NCBI RefSeq assembly: GCF_029835735.1
Contig: NZ_JAOEAL010000001.1
Coordinates: 930,001-994,000 of the forward strand
From: Shewanella sp. GD04112
GTDB lineage: Bacteria; Pseudomonadota; Gammaproteobacteria; Enterobacterales; Shewanellaceae
Direction: 5' to 3'
Length of the DNA: 64,000 nucleotides
Below are positions 15,687 to 24,596 of this stretch, in pieces; positions within the stretch are counted from its first letter, which is position 1, and every line of letters starts with the position of its first letter. Under the pieces are notes generated by a model. It saw nothing but the letters and a program-made list of their open reading frames with translations, was not told the origin of the DNA and searched no databases. Position numbers and translations under genes: made by a program.

Positions 15687-16976
15687 TTAGTTAAAGATAC
15701 CTTTAATCATAAAGAAGAAGATGATCGACAGACCTGCACCCGCAGGTAAGGTTACCACCCAAGACACAACGATATTACGCACTACACCGATATTGATTGC
15801 AGCAATACCACGAGCCATACCCACACCTAATACCGCACCGACTAAGGTTTGTGTAGTAGAGATAGGTAAACCAGTACCAGAAGCAATAACTACGGTTGAT
15901 GCTGCGGCTAATTCGGCAGCAAAACCACGACTTGGCGTTAAGTGAGTGATGTTTTTACCAATGGTTTGCATCACGCGCTTACCGAAGATTGCCAGACCCA
16001 TCACGATACCAACGGCACCTAAAGGCAGGATCCACCAAACCAACGCAGACTTAGAGGCAATTTGACCACCACTGTTTACCACAGAGACAACCGCGGCTAA
16101 TGGGCCAATCGCGTTAGCTACGTCGTTTGAACCGTGGGCAAACGCCATACAACAGGCGGTGAGCACCATCAGGATAGCAAACACTTTTTCAACGTTAGCG
16201 TACATGGTTTTGTGGGTGGCTTTCTCATCCATTTTTAAACGAGAAATTACCACTTTACCCACGATACCCACGATCAGTGCAATCACACCGGCTAACAAGT
16301 ATGCTTCGGCACCTTTTAAGTGAATACCAACGTGTGATAGACCCTTAAGGATGGTGACTAACGACATGATAAAGCCCGCAAATGCCATGTAGAAAGGCAC
16401 ATAGCGTTTCGCGTTAGCGAGTGGGTTATCTGTGTTGAAAATCAGTTTTTGCGTGCTTTGGAACAGAATGAAAGCCATAAAGCCAGAGATTGCAGGGGTG
16501 ATGACCCAAGAGCCAACGATACCACCTACTTTTTCCCAAGCGACTGAATCAGTGCCAACACCCACAGCCGCGAAACCGATAATCGCGCCCACGATTGAGT
16601 GAGTGGTCGATACTGGCCAGCCTAAGGCTGATGCGACAACTAACCAAATCCCTGCGGCTAACAGCGAGCCAATCATGCCGTATACCAGCAATTCAGGGGT
16701 TTGGGTAAAGTAGCTTGAATCAATAATACCGTTACGGATCGTACTGGTTACTTCGCCGCCGGCTAAGTAAGCACCAGCAAATTCGAAGATCATTGCGATA
16801 ATAATCGCTTGTTTAATAGTAATAGCGTTGGAACCCACAGAGGTTCCCATTGCATTGGCCACGTCGTTCGCACCAATACCCCACGCCATTAGAAAACCAA
16901 ACGCGGCCGCAATGGCAATAAGCCACGGCCCATTAGTGGCTAAGACGTTAGCCACCTCCATACCTGCATCAACCAT
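15687..16976 (-). CDS. pit: PiT-family inorganic phosphate transporter
   Basis: A low-affinity phosphate (metal-phosphate/H+ or Na+) symporter of the inner membrane, 429 residues with about ten helices. The duplicated PiT signature is clear: GANDVANAMGTSVGS in the N-terminal half and GSNDVANAIGPLAAV in the C-terminal half. The gene follows the DUF47 gene by 25 bases on the same strand, the usual pairing in which the PhoU-like DUF47 protein controls or assists the transporter. The start is the ATG at 16976. Nothing unusual is visible. Confidence 0.93.
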   Translation of the reverse strand: MVDAGMEVANVLATNGPWLIAIAAAFGFLMAWGIGANDVANAMGTSVGSNAITIKQAIIIAMIFEFAGAYLAGGEVTSTIRNGIIDSSYFTQTPELLVYGMIGSLLAAGIWLVVASALGWPVSTTHSIVGAIIGFAAVGVGTDSVAWEKVGGIVGSWVITPAISGFMAFILFQSTQKLIFNTDNPLANAKRYVPFYMAFAGFIMSLVTILKGLSHVGIHLKGAEAYLLAGVIALIVGIVGKVVISRLKMDEKATHKTMYANVEKVFAILMVLTACCMAFAHGSNDVANAIGPLAAVVSVVNSGGQIASKSALVWWILPLGAVGIVMGLAIFGKRVMQTIGKNITHLTPSRGFAAELAAASTVVIASGTGLPISTTQTLVGAVLGVGMARGIAAINIGVVRNIVVSWVVTLPAGAGLSIIFFFMIKGIFN

Positions 16977-17001
16977 ATTGATACCTTGATAACCTTATTT
17001 A

Positions 17002-17682
17002 TTAAACGCGAGCCAGCATAAGCTCAAGACGCGAACCGACTCGTTCGGCAAGATCTGCAAGACCGCCGACCCATTCAATCGTTTTATAGAGGAACATCAC
17101 ATCGACAGGATTCAATTCTGATTCCAATGCAAATAGTTGACGACGTAGTTGAATTTGCAGATCGTCAGTATCTTCTTCGATGATATCGAGTTCGTTGATC
17201 ATTTTAGCCACTAAGTCGACTTCACGACCGCGGAAACCTGCTTCGAGCAAATCTTCGAGTTCGTTAATGACTTGTTTTGCAAGACCTACTGCGTCGATAC
17301 AACGTTGTAGATACGCAATAAAGGGCACTTGCATGACCTGAGGGATTAATAATTGACGGCCGATAACACGACCAGAGATATCTTTTGCTTTGTTAGCGAT
17401 TTTGTCTTGTTGAGTCAGTAGTTCCAATAGATCTGTACGCTCAACTGGCATAAACAAACCGCTTGGCAGAGTGAGGCGAATTTCACGCTTGAGTGAGTCA
17501 CCTTGCTTTTCCGCTAAACTGATTTGCTTGCGTAGTTGAACTGCGCCATCCCAGTTACCTGTGATGGTGGCTTCGAAAAAGGGGACCAGTAACGATGCGC
17601 AATCGTAGACTTTGTCCATGTGCTCTTGAAGAGGCTTGATTGGCGATTTTGCAAACACGCCCAAAATAGAGTTTACTGGCAT
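17002..17682 (-). CDS. DUF47 / TIGR00153 PhoU-like partner of Pit
   Basis: A 226-residue, all-helical cytoplasmic protein of the DUF47 family (PhoU-like fold), starting MPVNSILGVFAKSPIKPLQEH. The C-terminal part has the family stretch FLYKTIEWVGGLADLAERVG. It is the first gene of a two-gene unit with pit. In other bacteria DUF47 proteins next to Pit transporters are thought to modulate phosphate uptake; metal binding is likely from the fold but not provable from sequence alone. The 216 bases upstream are AT-rich and should hold the promoter. Confidence 0.88.
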   Translation of the reverse strand: MPVNSILGVFAKSPIKPLQEHMDKVYDCASLLVPFFEATITGNWDGAVQLRKQISLAEKQGDSLKREIRLTLPSGLFMPVERTDLLELLTQQDKIANKAKDISGRVIGRQLLIPQVMQVPFIAYLQRCIDAVGLAKQVINELEDLLEAGFRGREVDLVAKMINELDIIEEDTDDLQIQLRRQLFALESELNPVDVMFLYKTIEWVGGLADLAERVGSRLELMLARV

Positions 17683-17898
17683 TGCCGTTTACCTATTTAG
17701 ATTGTTCCATGATTGGAAAAAGCGGGCGCATGTTACCCTATGCGTCCGCGTATTGAAACTGTGTTTTTTGAGAAAAAATCACAGCTTTATTCTAACGGGT
17801 TATATACCAACTTCAAAACCAAATCCTACGGGATTTTTATGACACATTTGTGACATTATGAACTAAAAGTGACGCATCAATGAATCTTTGATGACAAA

Positions 17899-19425
17899 AT
17901 GAGCGGTGCCGCAATGAATGCAGAGATAGAATTAAAACTGTTTTTCCTCCCTAAGCTTCAAGAATCCTTGATAAATAAGTTAGATAGCCTGCCAAACGCC
18001 ACTCCGCAGGGAAAGCGCCGCTTAAGCAACGGTTACTTTGATACACCCGGATTACAATTACGCCAATGGGACATGGGGTTAAGGGTGCGTGGGTTTGATG
18101 GTCACAAAGAGCAAACCATTAAGACGGCGGGGCAAGTGGTGGGCGGGATCCATTCTCGTCCCGAATATAACGTCACCATTGAAGCCGATAGCCCAAATTT
18201 AAGCCTCTTTCCCGCCAATATCTGGCCCGCCAATGCCGATTTAGCCTCAGTGCAAGCGGCGCTGGGCTGCGTATTTCATACTGATTTTTATCGCTGCGCT
18301 TGGCATGTGAGTCTCGGAGATAGCCTTATCGAGGTAGCCTTGGACACGGGGGATATTACCGCCAATGGTCAGCATGAAGCCCTCTGCGAACTCGAATTTG
18401 AGCTATTGTCGGGGGATGCCAGTGCCTTATTAACCTTGGCGACGCAAGTGGCCGATAGCGTTCCTGTTCGTTTAGGTAAAGCCAGTAAGGCGCAGCGCGG
18501 CTATCGACTCGCGGGGCAATCTAAACCGTTAACCTTAAGTGCACTGGAGTTTTTACCACTGCCCGTGCCTGAGGATCTCAATCTTCATCAGCCCCATCAA
18601 CAGGATTTAACGGCTACCTGCCAAGTATTACTGGAAACTGCGCTCGAACGTTGGCAGTTGCTCGAAGCCATGATTGCCGAAGAACAAGATAACGAAGCCG
18701 TCATTGCCCTGTGGTGGCGGATGCGCGCCTGTATCCGTTTATTACGGATGACGCTGAGCCAGTTTAGCCTCGCTAACACTACTTTGATGCAGCACTTTAC
18801 TCTGATTGAATCCCAGCTGGTGTTTATTGAGGAGGCACAGGCCCTAGCGGCCTTGCTGGGCAGTCAAAAAGGCTTATTCACTCGGCACGATGCCCGTCAA
18901 GCCTTGATGCAACAACTACAGCTGCAATTTGAGGCCATGGATATCTCTGGGCGGTTAGACTCACTCTGGCAAAGTGTTGAATACGGTCAATTGCAGTTAG
19001 CGATTGTCGAGATCCTATTGGCGCTCAGCGCGGGTAAAATAGAGCTGCCCGCAGAGCTTGGATTATCCCAGCATGCTGATCATGCGCAGGAAGCCTCATG
19101 GCAGGCGGTTTTGGCTGCGATGCCAAGCGATAAGACCATGACAGCCGAGGATTATTTGCAGTGCGCGGCGTTACTCGATGAGAGTATTCAAGTCGGGCAA
19201 GCCTATGGGCTTTTGTATGAGGCAAAATCCCGCGATGCCTTCAGGGCACCTTGGCAGGATTTAGTGTTAGGGATTAGAACCTTGGCCTGTTATCAGCAAT
19301 TAACGCAGGCGGGGCAAACCCTTGGCATCGACTTAAGCGACTGGCTTGAGGCTAAGCAGCAAAGCTTACTCTTTGCGATGGAGGCGTCGAGACAAAACGC
19401 GATGACGCAAACGACCTATTGGTAA
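17899..19425 (+). CDS. ygiF: CYTH-CHAD inorganic triphosphatase
   Basis: A 508-residue protein with an N-terminal CYTH domain (residues 5-205), marked by the ExExK motif EIELK, followed by a helical CHAD domain (about 225-500) rich in Arg/His suited to polyphosphate binding. E. coli YgiF with this architecture cleaves inorganic triphosphate. The start is uncertain: ATG at 17899 or, five codons later, ATG at 17914 (MNAEIELK), which puts the motif nearer the N-terminus as in relatives. It is divergent from the pit operon, which fits a shared phosphate theme, although no shared regulatory site was found. It is convergent with the potassium channel gene. Confidence 0.88.
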   Translation: MSGAAMNAEIELKLFFLPKLQESLINKLDSLPNATPQGKRRLSNGYFDTPGLQLRQWDMGLRVRGFDGHKEQTIKTAGQVVGGIHSRPEYNVTIEADSPNLSLFPANIWPANADLASVQAALGCVFHTDFYRCAWHVSLGDSLIEVALDTGDITANGQHEALCELEFELLSGDASALLTLATQVADSVPVRLGKASKAQRGYRLAGQSKPLTLSALEFLPLPVPEDLNLHQPHQQDLTATCQVLLETALERWQLLEAMIAEEQDNEAVIALWWRMRACIRLLRMTLSQFSLANTTLMQHFTLIESQLVFIEEAQALAALLGSQKGLFTRHDARQALMQQLQLQFEAMDISGRLDSLWQSVEYGQLQLAIVEILLALSAGKIELPAELGLSQHADHAQEASWQAVLAAMPSDKTMTAEDYLQCAALLDESIQVGQAYGLLYEAKSRDAFRAPWQDLVLGIRTLACYQQLTQAGQTLGIDLSDWLEAKQQSLLFAMEASRQNAMTQTTYW

Positions 19426-19457
19426 ACAGCCGATTGGTCGTCACCACATTGAATAAA

Positions 19458-19492
19458 GTTTAGGAAGGCCATGCCTTCCTAATTCTTTTGGG
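19458..19492. terminator. Bidirectional hairpin between ygiF and the ion channel
   Basis: TTAGGAAGGC (19460-19469) pairs with GCCTTCCTAA (19473-19482), followed by TTCTTTT. It includes the stop of the minus-strand channel gene. Confidence 0.7.
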
Positions 19493-20312
19493 CTTCTAAT
19501 GCTTGTTTTAACTCGGCAATTTTGGCCAGCATCTGTGCCTGATTCTGCTCCATCTGCCGCTGGTTTTCTTCCATTCTGGCAAGCGCCATTTCGAGTTCGC
19601 TTTTAATCTCTGCCTTATGGGCGTCTTGACGTTCTTGGCGCTCGCTTTCATCGGGGGCGACAAATACCGAGGCCATATAACCCGAAATCACCCCGAAAAA
19701 GCTCACGCCACTGACTATCACTATACCGCCCACAATATGCCCTGCGGTGCTGACGGGATAAAAATCGCCATAACCCACGGTCGAAATCGTCACTAAGGCC
19801 CACCAAATGGCCTGCTCAGCGGTTTGGATATTGGCACCTTCGGTACCACTTTCGACAATCAGAATGATGATAGAAGCGAAGGTTAAAATGGTCACCATAG
19901 CGACTAGTAAACTGGCGAGGGTGGCTTGTTTACGCTGCTTTATCAAGGGAATAAGGTAGGAGCGACTCATGCGGATTAAACGAATTACCCGCAAAATTTG
20001 GAATACCCTCGCGATGCGCAGCGCCTCGATGGCGGGAATACTGGCGATAAAATCGATCCAATGGTGGCGCAGATAAAAAACTTTATCGCGTGCGCGAAAC
20101 AGGCCAACGAAAAAGTTAACCATAAAAATCATGCAAATCGTGGTATCGATAAAAAACAGTAATCGGTAGGTTTCTTTGTCGAGGCGGCCAAAGGTCATCA
20201 CTAACACTATGATGACCGAGAGCAGCGACAACAGCATCATGGCGAATTCGAAGGGAGATGGATTACCCAAAGAGCGGAGCGACCAAGGGGTTTTATCTGT
20301 CATGCCTAACAT
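19479..20312 (-). CDS. Voltage-gated potassium channel family protein
   Basis: A 277-residue inner-membrane protein of the six-helix voltage-gated channel type. The S4-like helix has Arg every third residue (RIARVFQILRVIRLIRMSR, about 97-115). The pore carries the selectivity filter TISTVGYGDF (about 172-181). A C-terminal coiled coil (about 235-277), with repeated Met/Gln/Glu heptads such as RMEENQRQMEQNQAQM, probably tetramerises the channel. No cytoplasmic ligand-binding domain follows. The GYGD filter makes K+ selectivity likely; gating and role are inferred. I prefer the MLGMTDK start at 20312; MTDK four codons later is possible. Confidence 0.88.
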   Translation of the reverse strand: MLGMTDKTPWSLRSLGNPSPFEFAMMLLSLLSVIIVLVMTFGRLDKETYRLLFFIDTTICMIFMVNFFVGLFRARDKVFYLRHHWIDFIASIPAIEALRIARVFQILRVIRLIRMSRSYLIPLIKQRKQATLASLLVAMVTILTFASIIILIVESGTEGANIQTAEQAIWWALVTISTVGYGDFYPVSTAGHIVGGIVIVSGVSFFGVISGYMASVFVAPDESERQERQDAHKAEIKSELEMALARMEENQRQMEQNQAQMLAKIAELKQALEAQKN

Positions 20313-20385
20313 GATCCCTGTGTTTTAAGGCGAATGTCTAAGGTAAAAGAGTTTACGCTATGAGTAAATTAACTTTGTGATAAAT

Positions 20386-20409
20386 CGCCCGACTTAGGTT
20401 TGTCGGGCG
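20386..20409 (-). terminator. GC-rich hairpin after the RHH-like gene
   Basis: CGCCCGAC pairs with GTCGGGCG around 8 bases, 26 bases beyond the stop of the gene at 20436. The tail ATTTATC is a modest T-run. Confidence 0.55.
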
Positions 20410-20435
20410 CTTAAATGCTTAGGGCGTAACAGCGA

Positions 20436-20765
20436 TTAATCTTCGGCAACAAAGCGTACTAGGTCTTCGAGCACGCGGCGTTTAATCTCAAGCTGAGAAT
20501 CGGCGCTAAGACCGTATTTCTCCGCGAGTTGTACATAATCTTCGGCGTTGAGTGAGACGGTTAAGCGGGGACGCGTCGGACGTTTTGAAACACTTAAGCC
20601 CAAAATGGTACGGATCTGATCGGAAGGGCTGACACCCGCATCGAGCGCGGCTTTACGAATAGAATATTGAAACTTTTCATCGAGATCGAAGGCCACTTGC
20701 GTCGCTTTTGCGGCTTGCTGGTTCTTTTGCCATTGCTCTGGGAGAGGATGTTTCGTTTTACTCAT
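20436..20765 (-). CDS. Small protein with two ribbon-helix-helix-like segments
   Basis: A 109-residue cytoplasmic protein of unknown function. Two stretches each read as a strand followed by two helices: VAFDLDEKFQYSIRKAALDAG-VSPSDQIRTILGL (about 23-57) and RLTVSLNAEDYVQLAEKYG-LSADSQLEIKRRVLEDLV (about 64-103). That pattern fits a tandem ribbon-helix-helix DNA-binding fold, although no family could be searched. It lies downstream of the DUF2491 gene on the same strand, with a 107-base gap and a hairpin between. Its position beside the PspA cluster makes it a candidate regulator of the GACATA-W-TATGTC palindromes. That link is inference only. Confidence 0.6.
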   Translation of the reverse strand: MSKTKHPLPEQWQKNQQAAKATQVAFDLDEKFQYSIRKAALDAGVSPSDQIRTILGLSVSKRPTRPRLTVSLNAEDYVQLAEKYGLSADSQLEIKRRVLEDLVRFVAED

Positions 20766-20832
20766 TAGGCGTTACCTGTTGCTATCAACCGTACATTTCG
20801 AGCGAATTTAATTGGGATTGTAATGGCTTAAG

Positions 20833-20861
20833 CGATAAAGTGCGAGTCGCGCACTTTATCG
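20833..20861. terminator. Perfect 12-bp hairpin after the DUF2491 gene
   Basis: CGATAAAGTGCG (20833-20844) pairs with CGCACTTTATCG (20850-20861), 11 bases after the stop of the gene at 20873. There is no T-run on the minus strand, so termination is plausible but not certain. Confidence 0.5.
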
Positions 20862-20872
20862 TATGCTAAAGC

Positions 20873-21526
20873 TTACTGACCGGGCCAGTAGTCGCGAATG
20901 TCCGACAAGGGGCGGTATAAGGTCAGTACCACATCGGTATCGCCACCCTCATACACTTCGACTTCTACCGCACGGCTTTCGTCATCATCGAGCAGTAAAT
21001 AATATTCGAAGGGCTCGCCAGTTGCACCATCGGCATCCTGCGGCGGTTTTAGGCCGCGGTAGTCTTCGCGGTGAAAATAGCCAAACAGCGCAAAGGTCAC
21101 TTGATGGTATTGCTTACCCAGCCATTGTTCGAGCTGCTCGGCTAACTGTGGCGATAGCTCTTGGGTGGTGAGTTCGGCGTGGCCAGGTTCATCGAACAGG
21201 GTACTGAATTGCTCTAAATCGAATAACTGTTCCACCTGCGCGCGGGTAATTTTCATAGAGAAGGCGAGGTAAGTTTCATCGTCTTCTTCAATACTCAAAA
21301 ATAGCGTCTCGCTACCATGACCTTTAAGTACCCACTCGGTTTGCTGATTGCGTTCAAACTCATAGGTATTCACCGCTTCGACTTTCAGTTGTTGACCGCG
21401 CAATTGTGGCGGCAGAGCAAAACTATTGTCGATGGAGATCATATCGCCGATCTTGAGCGCAGAGGGATGATTGAGTTCACGCGCTGGTGGCGCCTTTTTA
21501 CCAAAAATACTGTTGAAAAATCCCAT
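20873..21526 (-). CDS. yjfK: DUF2491 family protein (YjfK-like)
   Basis: A 217-residue, acidic, apparently cytoplasmic protein that starts MGFFNSIFGKKAPP and ends LSDIRDYWPGQ. Sequence and context (next to PspA-family and DUF2170 genes) fit DUF2491, the family of E. coli YjfK. No catalytic motif is recognisable. A terminator-like structure (21601-21647) lies between it and the PspA-family gene, so its expression may be partly uncoupled. In E. coli the homologous genes form the yjfIJKLMC cluster, a proposed envelope-stress module of unclear biochemistry. Confidence 0.78.
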   Translation of the reverse strand: MGFFNSIFGKKAPPARELNHPSALKIGDMISIDNSFALPPQLRGQQLKVEAVNTYEFERNQQTEWVLKGHGSETLFLSIEEDDETYLAFSMKITRAQVEQLFDLEQFSTLFDEPGHAELTTQELSPQLAEQLEQWLGKQYHQVTFALFGYFHREDYRGLKPPQDADGATGEPFEYYLLLDDDESRAVEVEVYEGGDTDVVLTLYRPLSDIRDYWPGQ

Positions 21527-21600
21527 ATTCGCTCCTAAACAGTGCGCAGAATGCCAAAGCTCACGCTATGGGTGATTGGACATATTCGCGTGTCTAAAAC

Positions 21601-21647
21601 AAAAAAGCCGAGCACAATAGGGGGTGATGGTCCCATCGGTGCTCGGC
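21601..21647 (-). terminator. Internal terminator between yjfJ and yjfK
   Basis: GCCGAGCAC (21607-21615) pairs with GTGCTCGGC (21639-21647), with a small inner GATGG/CCATC stem. On the minus strand the stem ends in six Ts. It is a likely partial terminator within the cluster. Confidence 0.75.
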
Positions 21648-21664
21648 GTTTGGTCAATCATGAA

Positions 21665-22354
21665 TTAGCTTTTACGTGCCTTGATACGTTCGAGCACGGC
21701 GTTGGCATTCGATTTTTGCTCACCTATGCCAGCTTCGGCTAATTTGGCCTGCAATGATTTATCGCTGCCTTCTTCGGCTAAGGTTTCAGCGGCTTTCAAT
21801 CTGTCGTCAAACTGTTGTTGACGCGCCTTGATACGCTCTAATGAATCTTTAGCATTCAGCAGCTTAGAGTTGCTTGAGGCAAAAGAGTCGGTAATGGTCG
21901 CCGTCGCCTTTTGTACGCTTTCAGTGGTTTTAACCATGCTTAACTGACGTTGATAATCAGACAGTTGACGCTCGGTCTTCTTCACTAAATCTTTCAGGCG
22001 CAGTGCGTGAGCGCTAAAGCTATCATTGGCGCTTTGTTGCTCAGCCAGCTCTTGCTCTAATTGAGCAATTTTTTCTGCCACTTCAATGGCTAAGGCTTCG
22101 TTGCCTTTATCTAAAGCTTGCGTTGCATAGCCTTCGTGTTCGGCAATTGAGCGCTTTAAGCGGTCAACTTCACGGCTGGCTTGCATTTCTTTCGCCATCA
22201 CATCGGTCAGTTCGCGCTTAGCGTTGGTTAAGTGTTTCTCGGCATCACGGATTTCTTGTTCGAAAATTCGAGTCGAGTTTGCGTCTACGATGCTTTGGCC
22301 AACTTCGGTGGCACCACCGCGAAACGCTGTTAAAATTTTGTTCAGAATGCCCAT
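21665..22354 (-). CDS. yjfJ: PspA/IM30 family protein (YjfJ-like)
   Basis: A 229-residue, almost wholly coiled-coil protein of the PspA/IM30 family, starting MGILNKILTAFRGG with an amphipathic N-terminal helix. Family members bind the inner face of the membrane and assemble into ESCRT-III-like oligomers that protect or remodel it. The long helices (about 25-190) carry the expected charged heptads. The product also resembles E. coli YjfJ, fitting the neighbours DUF2170 and DUF2491. The start is backed by AAGGAG 9 bases upstream. It follows DUF2170 by 12 bases and is probably co-transcribed from the promoter at 22815-22842. Confidence 0.9.
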   Translation of the reverse strand: MGILNKILTAFRGGATEVGQSIVDANSTRIFEQEIRDAEKHLTNAKRELTDVMAKEMQASREVDRLKRSIAEHEGYATQALDKGNEALAIEVAEKIAQLEQELAEQQSANDSFSAHALRLKDLVKKTERQLSDYQRQLSMVKTTESVQKATATITDSFASSNSKLLNAKDSLERIKARQQQFDDRLKAAETLAEEGSDKSLQAKLAEAGIGEQKSNANAVLERIKARKS

Positions 22355-22366
22355 GATTGTGGCTCC

Positions 22367-22780
22367 TTATTTCAGATAGTCGACCATTTCATCGATAACT
22401 TCTAAGCAGTTATCGGATAAGACTGCTAACTCTTGCTCTATTTCGAGCATGCTAGATTGCAGAGACAGTGCGCCGTAAACCACGTATTTGTCATCGATTT
22501 TGGCAAAGGCTGACAATGGCATTGGAATGTTTAATTCGAGCATGGTTTCAAACATTTCGCTGCGACGTTCTTGGTTTACTTCGTTCTCGCCCCACAGGTA
22601 GCTGATGCAGAGAATTTGGTTGTCCGTCACCGATACGAATACCGGGATTTCTTCACGGCCGACCACATTCACTTGCAACACTTCGACTTCACCATCAATT
22701 GGATAACAATCGAATTGGAAGCCGGTCTGGCTGTTATTGCCAAGGCTGTTGAGGTGATTAGCAAGAGTATGGATATTCAT
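22367..22780 (-). CDS. yjfI: DUF2170 family protein (YjfI-like)
   Basis: A small, acidic cytoplasmic protein of the DUF2170 family. I start it at MNIHTLANHLNSL (22780, 137 residues), because AAGGAC lies 6 bases upstream; an upstream in-frame ATG would place the start within the operator region and is unlikely. It is the first gene of the yjfI-yjfJ unit. Two copies of a perfect palindrome flank its promoter, implying repression. No enzymatic motif is visible. In clusters of this kind the protein is a constant companion of PspA-like proteins, but its role is unknown. Confidence 0.82.
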   Translation of the reverse strand: MNIHTLANHLNSLGNNSQTGFQFDCYPIDGEVEVLQVNVVGREEIPVFVSVTDNQILCISYLWGENEVNQERRSEMFETMLELNIPMPLSAFAKIDDKYVVYGALSLQSSMLEIEQELAVLSDNCLEVIDEMVDYLK

Positions 22781-22793
22781 ATTTGTCCTTATT

Positions 22794-22806
22794 GACATAT
22801 TATGTC
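22794..22806. promoter_or_regulatory. Operator palindrome, copy 1
   Basis: GACATATTATGTC, a perfect 6-base inverted repeat around one central base. It lies between the -10 box and the yjfI start. Same arms as the copies at 22828 and 26709. Confidence 0.65.
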
Positions 22807-22814
22807 TGTGTTCA

Positions 22815-22842
22815 AAGATAGCACCGAGACATAATATGTCAA
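22815..22842 (-). promoter_or_regulatory. Promoter of the yjfI-yjfJ unit
   Basis: On the minus strand: TTGACA (22842-22837), 16 bases, then TGC-TATCTT (extended -10, hexamer 22820-22815). The -35 overlaps operator copy 2, and operator copy 1 sits just downstream. A repressor bound at both would block polymerase. Confidence 0.65.
22828..22840. promoter_or_regulatory. Operator palindrome, copy 2
   Basis: GACATAATATGTC, overlapping the -35 box of the yjfI promoter. Its centre is 34 bases from copy 1, about three helical turns. Confidence 0.65.
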
Positions 22843-22858
22843 GCACTATCTTTATCCG

Positions 22859-24592
22859 TTAAAAAAGATCCAGTCCTTGGGTTTCGGACCATGCCTGTTG
22901 ATGATAATGGTACAACTGTAACGAACCGAGTTCGTTAGGCTTAATACTGGCGGCGTCCTGATAAAAATTGGCAGGAAATTCAAAGGCACCTTTGACTAAA
23001 CCTAAGGTTAACCAGTCATCCGCTATCGGTAGTGTGGTCAGCTCGCCAAGGCGATGCTGGGCATCCTTTCCAGATAGGGTGGCAATACTCCAGCCCCATT
23101 CTCCAAAGCTTGGGACGTTATGGTGATACTGTTTTACGTCAAACCCCGCTAAGGCCAAGGTTTTGGCTACCGAGATAAAGGCCTTTTGCGCGTGATAGGG
23201 TGAGGTTGACTGTACAGTCAGAGCGCCATCATTGCTCATTAGTTCCTTGAGCTTGCGATAGAAATAATCCGAATAGAGCTTATTTAAATCGGGATGGCTA
23301 GGATCGGGCAAGTCCACAATAATGGCGTCGTATTTATCTCCTGCGGCAATCAATTTATCGACTCCATTAAAGGCATCGTCGTTAATCACCTTAACGCGAG
23401 GATCGTTAAAGGCATTGCCATTAAGGGCTAACAGGGCTTGGCTTAGGCGCTTAGGCATATCCGTATCGGGCGTTTTAAAGAGTTGCACCAATGCAGCATC
23501 AAGATCGAGCAAGGTCACTTGCTCAGGCTCCCAACGCAGCACTTGCTTTAGGCCCAGTCCATCACCACCACCAATGATTAATATTTTGTTGTGGCGAGCG
23601 CTGGCCGCAAGCGTTGGGTGAACTAAAAACGCATGGTAGATATGTTCATCGATACTCGAAAACTGTAATCGGCCATTGATATACAAGGAATATATGGGAG
23701 AGAGGCCATTGCCACGTAAGCGCTCGGTAAAGGTGAGTTGTTGAAAACGCGTGGCCTTGGCGTAAACCACTTTGTCTTTATAGAGCAGATTGTTGAACTG
23801 TTGCTCCCAACTCGGCCCCTGAATGGCGAGCAATAATAATACACCCGTGACCACAAAATGCCCCGCGAGCAATAATTTTGCTCTTTGGATTTTGGGCCAA
23901 AAACGCCAGATAAACACAAAGCCCGCGAGCAAGTTAAAGCTGGCGGTCAGCGCGGCGGCGAGTTGAATATCGATGGCCAGCATAAAGCCGACCCAAATGG
24001 CCGCGCCAATGCCTGCACCAATATAGTCGGCGCCATAAATGGTACCGGCATTATGCAGTAAGTGTTCATCTGACAGGGATTGTCTCACCCTCGCGATCAG
24101 TGGAATTTCCATTCCGATCATCAAGCCGAGCAAAACGCCCCAGACATAGGGCAGATGTTCGCTTAGCTTCTGCAGCGAGCCAATCATGCCACCTTCGGGC
24201 AGTTGATCTGGTGGTAAGCCTAAGGTGGAGGCGATAAGCATTGGCAGCTGTTGACCAAAACCTATTACGGCAGCGGTAATTAAAATCGCCAGCGAGCCAC
24301 AGAGCGCGACCGTGAGTTCGAGCACTACAAAGCCGGTAAAGGCATCTTTAATTTTGCGAGCGGCAAAGGCGCCAAGACCCATGGAGACGATCATCAGGCC
24401 GATCATAGTGTAAATGGCGGCTTCTAACGCGCCTAAGATCCGGCCTGCGTAGTGGGACAACAGGTATTCGTAGATCAGGCCGCACCCAGCGAGTACGGCC
24501 ATAATGCCCAATAGTAGGACATCATCGAACCAGCTTAGGCAACTCGTTTTTACCGCTTGAGTCGCCGAGCCAGTTATTTGGGATTCGTGCAT
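22859..24592 (-). CDS. Membrane-anchored spermidine synthase-like aminopropyltransferase
   Basis: A 577-residue protein with seven or eight membrane helices in its N-terminal half (about 25-255), followed by a spermidine-synthase-like Rossmann domain (about 265-520). The cofactor loop IIGGGDGLGLKQVL (about 338-350), the acidic LLDLDAALVQLF strand and VDLPDPSHPDLNKLYS correspond to the decarboxy-SAM and polyamine-binding elements of SpeE-type enzymes. The likely reaction is aminopropyl transfer to a polyamine or another amine at the membrane; the acceptor is unknown. It lies 4 bases after the DUF350 gene. In E. coli the equivalent cluster has an ATP-grasp glutathionylspermidine-synthase-like protein (YjfC), so a polyamine-linked role for the cluster is a fair inference. 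Confidence 0.85.
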   Translation of the reverse strand: MHESQITGSATQAVKTSCLSWFDDVLLLGIMAVLAGCGLIYEYLLSHYAGRILGALEAAIYTMIGLMIVSMGLGAFAARKIKDAFTGFVVLELTVALCGSLAILITAAVIGFGQQLPMLIASTLGLPPDQLPEGGMIGSLQKLSEHLPYVWGVLLGLMIGMEIPLIARVRQSLSDEHLLHNAGTIYGADYIGAGIGAAIWVGFMLAIDIQLAAALTASFNLLAGFVFIWRFWPKIQRAKLLLAGHFVVTGVLLLLAIQGPSWEQQFNNLLYKDKVVYAKATRFQQLTFTERLRGNGLSPIYSLYINGRLQFSSIDEHIYHAFLVHPTLAASARHNKILIIGGGDGLGLKQVLRWEPEQVTLLDLDAALVQLFKTPDTDMPKRLSQALLALNGNAFNDPRVKVINDDAFNGVDKLIAAGDKYDAIIVDLPDPSHPDLNKLYSDYFYRKLKELMSNDGALTVQSTSPYHAQKAFISVAKTLALAGFDVKQYHHNVPSFGEWGWSIATLSGKDAQHRLGELTTLPIADDWLTLGLVKGAFEFPANFYQDAASIKPNELGSLQLYHYHQQAWSETQGLDLF

Positions 24593-24596
24593 TGGA

